NCBI GenBank assembly: GCA_030144725.1
Contig: JASKMD010000006.1
Location: forward strand, 5,259,575 to 5,323,574
DNA length: 64,000 nt
Origin: Haematococcus lacustris
Taxonomy: Eukaryota > Chlorophyta > Chlorophyceae > Chlamydomonadales > Haematococcaceae
Direction: 5' to 3'
Every line of letters starts with the position of its first letter. Within the stretch, counting starts at the first letter, position 1. Shown here in pieces: positions 32,436 to 44,200 of this stretch. Below the pieces are notes generated by a model. The model ran no database searches. It worked only from the letters and a program-made list of their open reading frames with translations, and was not told the origin of the DNA. The translations under genes were made by a program, and so were the position numbers.

Positions 32436-34673
32436 CTCCAGGAGCATGTCGACCTCTAGCTCACCGGCAGGGAGGCCGTTGAATTCCAATGGCACCTGAG
32501 GCAGGGCACAAGCGACTGGTATGCTTACAGGGCAGTGCGCAAGCCTTGACGCATGTCAACGCCGACAGCTACGGATCATGAAATAAATTTCCTTGTGCTG
32601 GCATGCAAAGTAACATTGTGTGGAAGTTGAAGACTACAGGAAGGGGAAGGAAGGGGACAGTTGAAAAGTAACATTGTGTGGAAGTTGAATACTACAGGAG
32701 TAGTGGTGAAGGAAGGGGACAGGCAGGAGGCGGTGAACTAGCCCGCCGCTAACTGAGTGGCTTCGGCCCCTAACATCTGCTTACCGTGACCCGGGTGGTC
32801 TTATGCAGGTGGGGAATGGAGGCGCTCTGCAGCCACTGAGTGGCGGCCGCTGTGAGGGGCAGGACGCCCCGGGCCAGCGTGCTCGTGGACGTCCCCGACA
32901 CCATTTTACCCTCCACCACATTCACCACGCGCACCTAGCACCAGGTCACACCCACCCCATGTCATCACACATCTCACCGGCATGGCTGCCAGGTGTGGTG
33001 TGTGGGTGGAGCAAGCTGAACAGCAGACCAGCCACGCCCTACTCCTGGTGTCAGTCGTGGTGACTTGTGCCTAGGCGGCATCCTGCCTCTCTCATCAACG
33101 CAAACCCCTCAGATCAGGACCAAGCAACGAGCTGGCTGGTCTCCAACTTCACCACCTCTATTCCCTCCCTCCCTCCCTCCCTCCCTCCCTCCCTTGCCCC
33201 CCCCTCCCCTTCCCTCTCCTTCCTTGTCCGTCTCCCACCCCTCTTGCACCACCCCACCTCACCAGCAGCCGACGGTGGGCCAAGTCCTGGATAGCTGCGG
33301 GCTTCAGCGGCAGGCGCACGGGGGGATGGGACTGCCACACTGGGCTGCGGGTCTGGCTCACCACACCTGCACGCCAGGCTTCCTCAATGCCGAGGCACGG
33401 CCCCTGCGGCAGCACAGGCCAGTGGGGGGAGGAGGAGGAGGGGGTCATGGACAGCGAGGCAGGGCGGAGGGGGGGGGGAGGCACAGGGTGGGGGGAGGCG
33501 GTGGGCACACAGGGTTGGAAGGGTCAGGACACATCACAGAGGCTAAGCAGCACCTTGGCCCTCAACACCTTGCCCCTCAACCTCGAGCCTTCATTGCAGT
33601 GGAACACTCAGTGTGAACCACTACAAAACGGTGTTTTGTCTGTGTGGAGTTCCCTTCCTCATGGCATGCACATGGCTTATACATGGCATACACATGGTCA
33701 TGGTCGCCTACCACCTACATTACTGCCTGACCCAGAGGGCTATTGTGTAGAGTTGGCATGTCTTGCATGCACTGAGTGTAAGCTGATGACAGCTCAAGAT
33801 AGGGGGGCCAGTCAGGCTGCCGCAATGCCACATGCTACAGGTGACAGAGGCGACAGAGGCTGACCAGCAGTGCGGGGGGATAGGGCCAAGCGGGTGGCAA
33901 CCAGAAGGGGGTCCACAGCCATGCCCACGCTGCCGAAACCAGACTTCATCGTGACGGTGAGGGGAAGGGGGCAGGTGGCAAGGGAGCAGCAGGCGTCAAT
34001 AGTCAACCAGGCCATCAGCTGCCACAGGGGGAGGGCAGACGAGGAGCCCATGGTTTGGGGGGAGGTCAGGAGGTGGAGGGGTGGAGGAAGTAGTAGTAGT
34101 AGTAGGAGGAGGAGGAGATAGCCGAGTGGAGAAATGTGTGGCGCCTCACTGCCAACACCACATTTACTCCTTTCAGCTGGCCAGGTTGATGGCCAGACAG
34201 TGCAGCCAGCCCTGGTACCACCCACTCGGCAGAAATCATACCTCCCTAAGCCCCCCTTCCGCTGCCTTGACTCGCTTAGAAATCATACCCCAACAGGCCC
34301 TTCTTCTACTAGCTTAACTCATCTTCATCAACACTCCACCAACTCCCTAGCCCCACTCCTTACATCACTCCCTGCCGACAGCCTAACCCATCCCGTTTTC
34401 CTACGGACCTCCTGCCGGGTGAGGCTGTATCCCCTGCCCCTTCGCCCCCTGCCCCCTCGCTCCCTGCCCCTTCGCCCCCTCGCCCCCTGTTACCTTGTCC
34501 CCTGCCCCCTTGCCCCTCACCATCATGATGATGTCTGGGTTTGGCAGCGTGGGCATGGCTGTGGACCCCCTCCTGGTTCGCAGCATGAACAGGCCAGTGC
34601 AGGCGATGCGGGTGAACACAAGGTGCACACGCGTGGTGATGGTGGGGTCGTCCTGCCTCCAGATGGTGGGCAC
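32436..34673 (-). CDS. C-terminal exons of the C2/5-phosphatase gene, unrecognised domain
   Basis: Four minus-strand exons, all phase 0 with good borders, lie just downstream of the phosphatase domain: 34673-34521 (VPTIWRQDDPTITTRVHL ... IIMM, 51 codons), 33331-33263 (SHPPVRLPLKPAAIQDLA..., 23), 32934-32785 (VRVVNVVEGKMVSGTSTS ... RVT, 50; donor GTAAGC) and 32495-32436 (VPLEFNGLPAGELEVDMLLE, 20). The alternating hydrophobic pattern suggests beta strands. I do not recognise the domain; it does not match the ASH domain of OCRL-type phosphatases in any way I can see. Further exons probably follow between 32400 and 31880, where one frame holds a possible membrane span (IVCLSLLALPYGAVYYY). Belonging to the phosphatase gene is inferred from strand, spacing and phase; a separate small gene is the alternative. 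Confidence 0.5.
33565..33806 (-). mobile_element. 3' tail of a Fanzor-tail element, inverted copy
   Basis: The reverse complement matches the sequence after the stop codons at 36332 and 42811: AGCTGTCATCAG, CATGCCAACTCTACACAATAG, GGTAGG(T/C)GACCATGACCATG, and CACTGAGTGTTCCACTGCAA. The coding part is absent. It abuts the duplicated segment at 33808. Confidence 0.75.
33808..34234 (+). repeat. Duplicated segment carrying a gene fragment, copy 2
   Basis: Second copy of 31449-31878, more than 90% identical by eye, with a shortened CAATAGTCAA tract and an expanded AGT run. It lies between the inverted Fanzor-tail sequence and the phosphatase exon at 34673-34521. Confidence 0.8.
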
Positions 34674-35201
34674 CTACACAGTGTCCAGCTAGGGCCAGCG
34701 GAGCGATAGGCACTCTACGCTCTACGTCGTCGTGAGAGAGGGTGAGAGAGGGTGAGAGGGGGGTGGAGGGAGGTGCAGAGCCTGGGGCGAGAGGGCGGCA
34801 GAGGGTGGAGGGGTGGGTGGGTGGTGCGGGGGGTGGAAGAGGGGTGAAGGGGAGGGGCAGGGGGTGCAGAGTTGTGGGAGGGAAGGACGCAGGGGAGGTA
34901 GGCAGGGGGGTGCTGAGCCTAGGAAGAGTAAGCCATGCTTCTGTCAAGTGCTCCCTCTAGATATAGAAAGAGCAGAGGGGGCTGACAGGACCAGTAGGCC
35001 CTGGCAGGGCAGAGCCTTTTAAACCGGAAGCTCAGCCTGGCATCATGTCCGGTGAGCCACCGTGCTCAGTGGCCGTGGTTGGGGCTATGCACAGCTAGTC
35101 ATAGCTTGGCATGGCAGGGCCTTTTGTAGAACACGGGTGTAGCGGAGGGGTGATGCAGGTGATGCAATGCTGCGCATGCTATGCCCTGCACACCACCACA
35201 C

Positions 35202-38200
35202 CTGGAATGAGGCCGCCACTGGTTTGTGGTCTGAGGACGCAATGTCTGTGGCGCACCAGTAGTCCAGGGGCTTGATCTGTAGCCAGGGCCAAGGCAAGGC
35301 AGGCAGGCTGGTGGGCAGTTGCGCTGAGTGGGCCGGATGTCGGGTCAGGCCAGGCCAGGCCAGGCCAGGCCAGGCCAGGCCAGGTCAGGTCAGGTCAGGT
35401 CAGGTCAGGTCAGGTCAGGTCAGGTCAGGTCAGGTCAGGTCAGGTCAGGTCAGGTCAGGTCAGGTCAGGTCAGGTCAGGTCAGGTCAGGTCAGGTCAGGT
35501 CAGGTCAGGTCAGGTCAGGTCAGGTCAGGTCAGGTCAGGTCAGGTCAGGTCAGGTCAGGTCAGGTCAGGTCAGGTCAGGTCAGGTCAGGTCAGGTCAGGT
35601 CAGGTCAGGTCAGGTCAGGTCAGGTCAGGTCAGGTCAGGTCAGGTCAGGTCAGGTCAGGTCAGGTCAGGTCAGGTCAGGTCCACCTGATCTGCTAACCTG
35701 CTTAAGGGGCAGGTTGGAGCGATGCAGCACTCTGTCACACCATGCAGGGGATCGCTGAGGCAGGTAGTGCACACCCTTTCTTCGCTCCACCTGCATGGCA
35801 TGCAGCCCCATGCATGGCTGTGCAAACCATGCAGTCATGCAATGGCGCCATAACGCCCCAATGCAGTGACATACAGTGGTGTGTGTTGCAAGTAGGGCGG
35901 CAGTGTGGGTGGTGCCGGGTAGTTAGAGGCTGGGGCGGGCTGCCAAGTAGGCTGTGGGGCCTGTGGGGTGCCAGGTGGAATGTGGGGCTGTGGGGTTGGT
36001 GGGTTGGTGGGCTGTGGGGCTGGCAAGGAGGGGGTGGAGGATGGGAGCATGGGCTGTCAGTGGCAAGACTCAAGAGTGCTCGGCAGTTCGGCAGTACGCC
36101 TCCACTCGGCAGTACGCCTCCACTCGGCAGTACGCCTCCACTGTAATTGTAACCGACTGCAACTGCCAGGCACTGCCTCCACTGTAATTGTAACCGACTG
36201 CAACTGCCAGGCACTGCTGGTGTGCGTACCAGGGAGCTCTGCGCCCCGTAGCAGCCCTGGACAGAGTTGTGACAGGGCTACAAGCGGCTGCGAGACAAGC
36301 CACCCAAGACCCAGCCTGCTGTGGCACAGTAGTGTGTGGCCTCCCTATCTTGAGCTGTCATCAGGCTACACTTAGTGCATGCAAGACATGCCAACTCTAC
36401 ACAATAGCCCTCCGGGTCAGGCAATAATGTAGGTGGTAGGTGACCATGACCATGTGTATGCCATGTATAAGCCATGTGCATGCCATGAGCATGGGAACAC
36501 CACACAGACAAAACACCGCTTTGTAGGGGTCCACACTGAGTGTTCCACTGCAATGAAGGCTCAAGGTTGAGGGCCAAGGTGCTGGTGTGCGTAATGCCAG
36601 TAGGAAAGGAAACCAAGCATGTGATGTGATCAAGACGTGAATGTTTTAAGACGCAGATGGCACACACATGGGGTTGCAATGTGGCCACTGAGCTGCTCAT
36701 CATGCTGCTGCTGCTGCTGCTGCTGCTGCTTGAGGTACCAGCTTCCCGCCTTCTACTGCTCAGGCAGTTGGCTTGCCTTAAAGCTGGGCTCGAAGCAGGG
36801 ATCCGCCTCACTGAAGCCCATGAAGGCGGTGTTGGCGCGCATTTCCTTGCGCAGCTGATCCAGCAGCAGCAGCTTGCCAAACCTGCAGCCACCACCCCAC
36901 TCCCAGCCATGGTGGTGTGTGTTTGAAAGTAGCAGGGCTGGGTGCCAGTGATTATAGTCGTCCTAGGAGAGGGCATGCGGGCAGATGCACCCCCTCAATA
37001 CCTGCCTAGCTGTCTGCTCTGCACAATGACAGAGCTGGGCTAGCTGGGCTAGCTTGTTGGGACGTTGGGCTAGCTTCAGCTAGCCAATACTTCATGCTAG
37101 CCAATAGCTTTAGGCTAGCCAATACTCTACACAATGACATGGCAATACCTGCCTTGCTACAGCAGGTCAGCGTGAAACATGCGCCCCTGAACTGGGTGTG
37201 TAGGCCATCTGGGACTGCAATGCAATGGCGCCCACCCATCCTTACAGGGGACAGACCTAGGGCCCCTACAGGTGGGTCCACCAGTTGCTTAGGCAGGCAG
37301 GCAGTGGTGCAGGTGGGTAGTTCCACCCTATCACACCGCGGCGCTATGATGGTGTGCTCATGGTGTGCTAACATGGTGTGCTCTGAGCCCCTTACAGCTT
37401 TCCAGCTCTGGCCCAGACATGGTGATGAGGGAGGTGCTGCCATGTATAAGCCATGTGTAGTTCCACCCTATCACCTCACGGCGCTGCTGGAGCCACATAC
37501 AACAGCTGGCTCTGTGCTAAACAGGTCCCCACTGTGGCTCACCGCTGCTGCTTGATGTCCTCCACCAACGCATCAAAGTCTGAGGGCAGGGGCGTCTCTG
37601 AGGGGATGGTGGCTTGGTGACCGTAGTCCAGCCTGCAGCTAGCACCAGACGCCTTTTTAATGCAGAAGCCTCCAAAAGCAAAGAAAAGCAACAAGAACTG
37701 CCCCAAGATGGCGGGAACTAGATGAACCAGGCAGCCCTGTTAGGCAAAAGGGAGGAAATTCTTCACACAAGCAAAAGCCTTCAAAAGCAGAAAACTGCAA
37801 CCAAGGAAAGCAACAGAAACTGCCTCACGATGGCATCCCAAGTAGGCTAACTAGGCGATGGTCGGCACAAGGACAAAGAACAAGTAACCTGAGCTTCATG
37901 TCTGCCTGTCGCACATTCGTGACAAGCCTGGCTTGGCAAGCCATTCTGTGGCGCATGCCACCATTGCTGCTACCAAGCAGCCAGCCATGACACGGATGCA
38001 GTGCTGCCCTGTACCTGTAGTTCAGGTCCCCCATCCAGAAGACATGGTGGAAGGCTGTCAAGATGTCCATCTGGCAGTTGTCCATGCGAATGCCCTTCAC
38101 AATGTCCCTGCAAGGCAGGGAGGGGGAGGAACGGGGCAGCAATGACTGGCGCACAACTTCACCACCACCCACACCACCACCACGCCACCACCACCACCAC

Positions 38201-41200
38201 CACCACACTACCACCACCACCACCACTGCCACCACCACCACTGCCACCGACATCACCGCTACCACCACCACGCCATACCACCATAACTGATACCGCCACC
38301 GCACCACTGCCCTGACCCACCCATCTGGAGTCATGCAGTGCCTCTGTGGCTACCGAGTGCCCACCAGTATTGACCTACTATTCTGGGTGAAACTTGTTGA
38401 CTTTTGTACTTGAGCCATGTGTCCAAGCCTGGACACCCAGTGGCCTCCCTGGTACATCCCAGGCGCTCTCACCCCACAACCACTGCCACCACCACTGCCA
38501 CTGCCACCACCACTGCCACCACCACTGCCACCACCACTGCCACCACCACTGCCACCACCACTGCCACCACCACTGCCACCACTGCCACCACTGCCACACC
38601 ACTGCCACCACCACTGCCACCACCACTGCCACCACCACTGCCACCACCACTGCCACCACCACTGCCACCACCACTGCCACCACCACTGCCACCACCACTG
38701 CCACCACCACTGCCACCACCACTGCCACCACACTGCCACCACTGCCACCACCACTGCCACCACCACCACTGCCACCACCACTGCCCCACCACTGCCACCA
38801 CTGCCACCACCACTGCCGCCACCACTGCCGCCACCACTGCCACCACTGCCACACTGCCACCACCACTGCCACCACCACTGCCACCACCACTGCCGCCACC
38901 ACTGCCACCACCACTGCCACCACCACTGCCACCACCACTGCCACCACCACTGCCACCACCACTGCCACCACTGCCACCACTGCCACCACCACTGGCCACC
39001 ACCACTGCCACCACCACTGCCACCACTGCCACCACTGCCACCACCACTGCCGCCACCACTGCCACCACTGCCACCACTGCCACCACCACTGCCACCACCA
39101 CTGCCACCACCACTGCCACCACTGCCCACCACTGCCACCACCACTGCCGCCACCACTGCCACCACTGCCACCACTGCCACCACCACTGCCACCACCACTG
39201 CCGCCACCCACTGCCACCACCACTGCCACCACCACTGCCACCACCACTGCCACCACTGCCACCACTGCCACCACCACTGCCACCACCACTGCCGCCACCA
39301 CTGCCACCACTGCCACCACTGCCACCACTGCCACCACCACTGCCGCCACCACTGCCACCACTGCCACCACTGCCACCACCACTGCCACCACCACTGCCGC
39401 CACCACTGCCACCACCACTGCCGCCACCACTGCCACCACCACTGCCACCACCACTGCCACCACTGCCACCACTGCCACCACCACTGCCACCACCACTGCC
39501 ACCACCACTGCCGCCACCACTGCCACCACTGCCACCACCACTGCCACCACCACTGCCACCACTGCCACCACTGCCACCACCACTGCCACCACCACTGCCA
39601 CCACCACTGCCACCACTGCCACCACTGCCACCACCACTGCCGCCACCACTGCCACCACTGCCACCACTGCCACCACCACTGCCACCACCACTGCCACCAC
39701 CACTGCCACCACTGCCACCACTGCCACCACCACTGCCACCACCACTGCCCCACCCACCACTGCCACCACACCACTGCCACCACCACTGCCGCCACCACTG
39801 CCACCACCACTGCCACCACCACTGCCACCACTGCCACCACTGCCACCACCACTGCCACCACTGCCACCACTGCCACCACCACTGCCACCACTGCCACCAC
39901 CACTGCCACCACCACTGCCACCACTGCCACCACTGCCACCACCACTGCCACCACCACTGCCACCACCACTGCCACCACCACTGCCACCACCACTGCCACC
40001 ACCACTGCCACCACTGCCACCACTGCCACCACCACTGCCACCACCACTGCCACCACCACTGCCACCACCACTGCCACCACCACTGCCACCACCACTGCCA
40101 CCACCACTGCCACCACTGCCACCACTGCCACCACCACTGCCACCACACTGCCACCACCACTGCCACCACCACTGCCACCACCACTGCCACCACTGCCACC
40201 ACTGCCACCACCACTGCCACCACCACTGCCACCACCACTGCCGCCACCACTGCCACCACTGCCACCACCACTGCCACCACCACTGCCACCACTGCCACCA
40301 CTGCCACCACCACTGGCCACCACCACTGCCACCACCACTGCCACCACTGCCACCACTGCCACCACCACTGCCGCCACCACTGCCACCACTGCCACCACTG
40401 CCACCACCACTGCCACCACCACTGCCACCACCACTGCCACCACTGCCACCACTGCCACCACCACTGCCGCCACCACTGCCACCACACTGCCACCACCACT
40501 GCCACCACCACTGCCACCACCACTGCCACCACCACTGCCACCACCACTGCCACCACCACTGCCACCACTGCCACCACTGCCACCACCACTGCCACCACCA
40601 CTGCCACCCACCACTGCCACCACTGCACCACTGCCACCACCACTGCCGCCACCACTGCCACCACTGCCACCACTGCCACCACCACTGCCACCACCACTGC
40701 CGCCACCACTGCCACCACCACTGCCACCACCACTGCCACCACCACTGCCACCACCACTGCCACCACTGCCACCACTGCCACCACCACTGCCGCCACCACT
40801 GCCACCACCACTGCCGCCACCACTGCCACCACTGCCACCACCACTGCCACCACCACTGCCACCACTGCCACCACTGCCACCACCACTGCCACCACCACTG
40901 CCGCCACCACTGCCACCACTGCCACCCACTGCCACCACCACTGCCGCCACCACTGCCACCACTGCCACCACTGCCACCACCACTGCCACCACCACTGCCA
41001 CCACCACTGCCACCACTGCCACCACTGCCACCACCACTGCCGCCACCACTGCCACCACTGCACCACTGCCACCACCACTGCCACCACCACTGCCACCACC
41101 ACTGCCACCACTGCCACCACTGCCGCCACCACTGCCGCCACCACTGCCACCACTGCCACCACTGCCACCACTGCCACCACCACTGCCACCACCACTGCCG

Positions 41201-44200
41201 CCACCACTGCCACCACCACTGCCACCACCACTGCCACCACTGCCACCACTGCCACCACCACTGCCACCACTGCCACCACCACTGCCACCACCACTGCCGC
41301 CACCACCACCACCCCCACTCCATGAAGTGGCTACCCTGGCCACCCCATGGCACCACCAGGCCAGCTCACCTGTAGTTGTTGTTGCGGGCCTTGACCTTGT
41401 CCTGGTGCGCCGCCAGGTGGCTGTTGACAAAACAGACCTCCGTGTCCCACACCTGACAGCGTTTAGGCAGCGGTGGTGGCGGTGTCGACAGGAACCATGC
41501 CACACTCATCATCATCCTGCCATGGTGTAATGCTTCCAGCCCACAACTGCTGCTAGTGGAGGAGGGGGCAGCTGCACCAGTGGGGTTTAGAGTCAGGGTT
41601 AGGGTTAGGGCTGGGTTAGGCCCCTTGACCCTGCCAACGTTGCAGATATTTGCCACTGCCACTGAGCCGTAACAACTGAGCAGTGAACAGCGCACACATG
41701 GACATCTCTGTCACAGGACAGCGTCAAATGGGCATTGTACTGCTGAGCAGTACATGCGGGGTTGGGCCTACTTGGTGACTGCTATGAGGTGGTGGCAACA
41801 CAACGTGTGACGGCATCACCAGCAAACAGAGGCACGACCGCCAATCATGTCGTCACACAAAAGCATGCTTCAGTGGGTGTTGATGCTGATGCGGCAGCCA
41901 TGCTGGTGTTGATGGGGAAGGTGCCACAAGGATTACCATCCTGGCCAGAATGCTAGGCTCCTAGCCGCCTCTCGCTGCTAACGTTTTCTTCATGTGCCCT
42001 ATATGCCCTATATATGTGCTACTATATACTCGCTGCTAACGCTTGCTTGCCCTTACAGCTCTGGCGCATGGCTAGCCACTGGTTGGCACCCACCCTAGAG
42101 GCCGCACCAATGCCTGAGATTAGGCACGGCTCCCCTTCCAGTTTGCTGCTAGTGTTGTAGTCCTAGGTTCAACGTTGCTGCTAGTAGTGTCCACCCTGAG
42201 TGTAAGGTTGCCGCTAGTGAAGGCCCCTATGTGCCCTGTGCCCCCATGTGCCCTAGATGTGCCCTTTGGATGTAGGTGCCCTTTGTATATGTGCCCCTTG
42301 GAGGTGCCCTTTGGAGGTGCGAGAGTGAGTGACACACGGGGTATAAGTAGGCATGAGCAGGTGTGAGCAGATATGAGCCTAGTGGCGCAATGCCTCCGAG
42401 GAAGCGGCCCAGTACCGCGGAGCAAGAGCCGCATCCGATTGACAGCCCGCAACCACTCCCCTGCCAGCCAAGCGCCAGCACTCTCCTGCTAACCCTAGCC
42501 TGGGGCCGAGCACTCCCCCGCCAGCCAAGCGCAGCAAGCGCACCAAGGCTGAGCCGGCAGCTGAGCCCAACAAGGGCAAGGGCAAGGCTGCCAAAGCCAA
42601 GCCAGCACCACAGCCAGGCAGGTGGCTAGACAGGGACTGCAATGCAGCGCTGAACATGCAGCGCATTGGGGAGAGCAGATGGCGGCCACTGGAGCTGTGC
42701 TGGTGGCCAGAGCAGGGGAAGCTGCCCGCCAAGGGCAAGGAGTACCCAGGTCTGGGCTACAAGCGGCTGCGAGACAAGCCACCCAAGACCCAGCCCGCTG
42801 TGGCACAGTAGTGTGTGGGCCCCATTTGAGCTGTCATCAGCTCACAATCAGTGCATGTTTGTCATGCCAACTCTACGCAATAGCCCTCTGGGTCAGGCAA
42901 TAGTGTAGGTGGTAGGCGACCATGACCATGTGTATGCCATGTGCATGGGCATGAGAACTCTACACAGACAAAAACACTGTTTTGTAGGGGGTCCACACTG
43001 AGTGTTCCACTGCAATGAAGGCTCAAAGTTGAGGGCCAAGGTGCTGGTGAAGGCATGTGGAGTGAACCCAAGCTGCCAGCTACTGACAGTAAGGGAGGCC
43101 CTCGTGTAAAGTTTAGACTGGTGTCCGTCCGCAGATCGATAGAGAGGTGCTATGTAGCAGTTTGATCAGGGGAGTGAGCGCCCAGGGTGCCCCTCCCCCT
43201 CCCCCCCCTCCCTCCCTCCCTCCCTCCCTCCTCCCTCCCTCCCTCCCTCCCTCTCCCTCTCCCTCTCCCTCTCCCTCTCCCTCTCCCTCCCCCTCCCCCC
43301 TCCCCCTCCCCCTCCCCCCTCCCCCTCCCCCTCCCCCTCCCCCTCCCCCTCCCCCCTCCCCCCTCCCCCTCCCCCTCCCCCCTCCCCCTCCCCCCTCCCC
43401 CTCCCCCTCCCCCTCCCCTCCCCCTCCCCCTCCCCCTCCCCCTCCCCCTCCCTCCCCTCCCCCTCCCCCCTCCCCCTCCCCCTCCCCCTCCCCCCTCCCC
43501 CTCCCCCTCCCCCTCCCCCTCCCCCTCCCCCTCCCCTCCCCTCCCCCTCCCCCCTCCCCCTCCCCCTCCCCCCCTCCCCCTCCCCCTCCCCCTCCCCCTC
43601 CCCCTCCCCCCTCCCCCCTCCCCCTCTCCCCTCCCCCTCCCCCTCCCCCTCCCCCTCCCCTCCCCCCTCCCCCTCCCCCTCCCCTCCCCCTCCCCCTCCC
43701 CCCTCCCCCTCCCCCTCCCCCTCCCCCTCCCCCTCCCCCTCCCCTCCCCCTCCCCCTCCCCCTCCCCCTCCCCCTCCCCCTCCCCCTCCCCCCTCCCCCT
43801 CCCCTCCCCCTCCCCCTCCCCCCCCTCCCCCTCCCCCCTCCCCCTCCCCCTCCCCCTCCCCCTCCCCCTCCCCCTCCCCTCCCCCTCCCCCTCTCCCCTC
43901 CCCCTCCCCCTCCCCTCCCCCTCCCCCCTCCCCTCCCCCTCCCCCTCCCCCTCCCCCTCCCCCTCCCCCTCCCCCTCCCCCCTCCCCCTCCCCCTCCCCC
44001 TCCCCCTCTCCCCTCTCCCCTCCCCTCTCCCCTCCCTCTCCCTCTCCCTCTCCCCCTCCCCTCCCACTCCCTCTCCCTCTCCCTCTCCCTCTCCCTCTCC
44101 CTCTCCCTCTCCCTCTCCCTCTCCCTCTCCCTCTCCCTCTCCCTCTCCCTCTCCCTCTCCCTCTCCCTCTCCCTCTCCCTCTCCCTCTCCCTCTCCCTCT

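Noticed and set aside
38350..41530. Several overlapping ORFs of about 950-1050 codons on both strands
   Set aside because: All are readings of the CCACCACTG minisatellite, whose units lack stops; protein text is pure Gly/Ser, Trp/Gln, Pro/Leu or His/Cys repeats.
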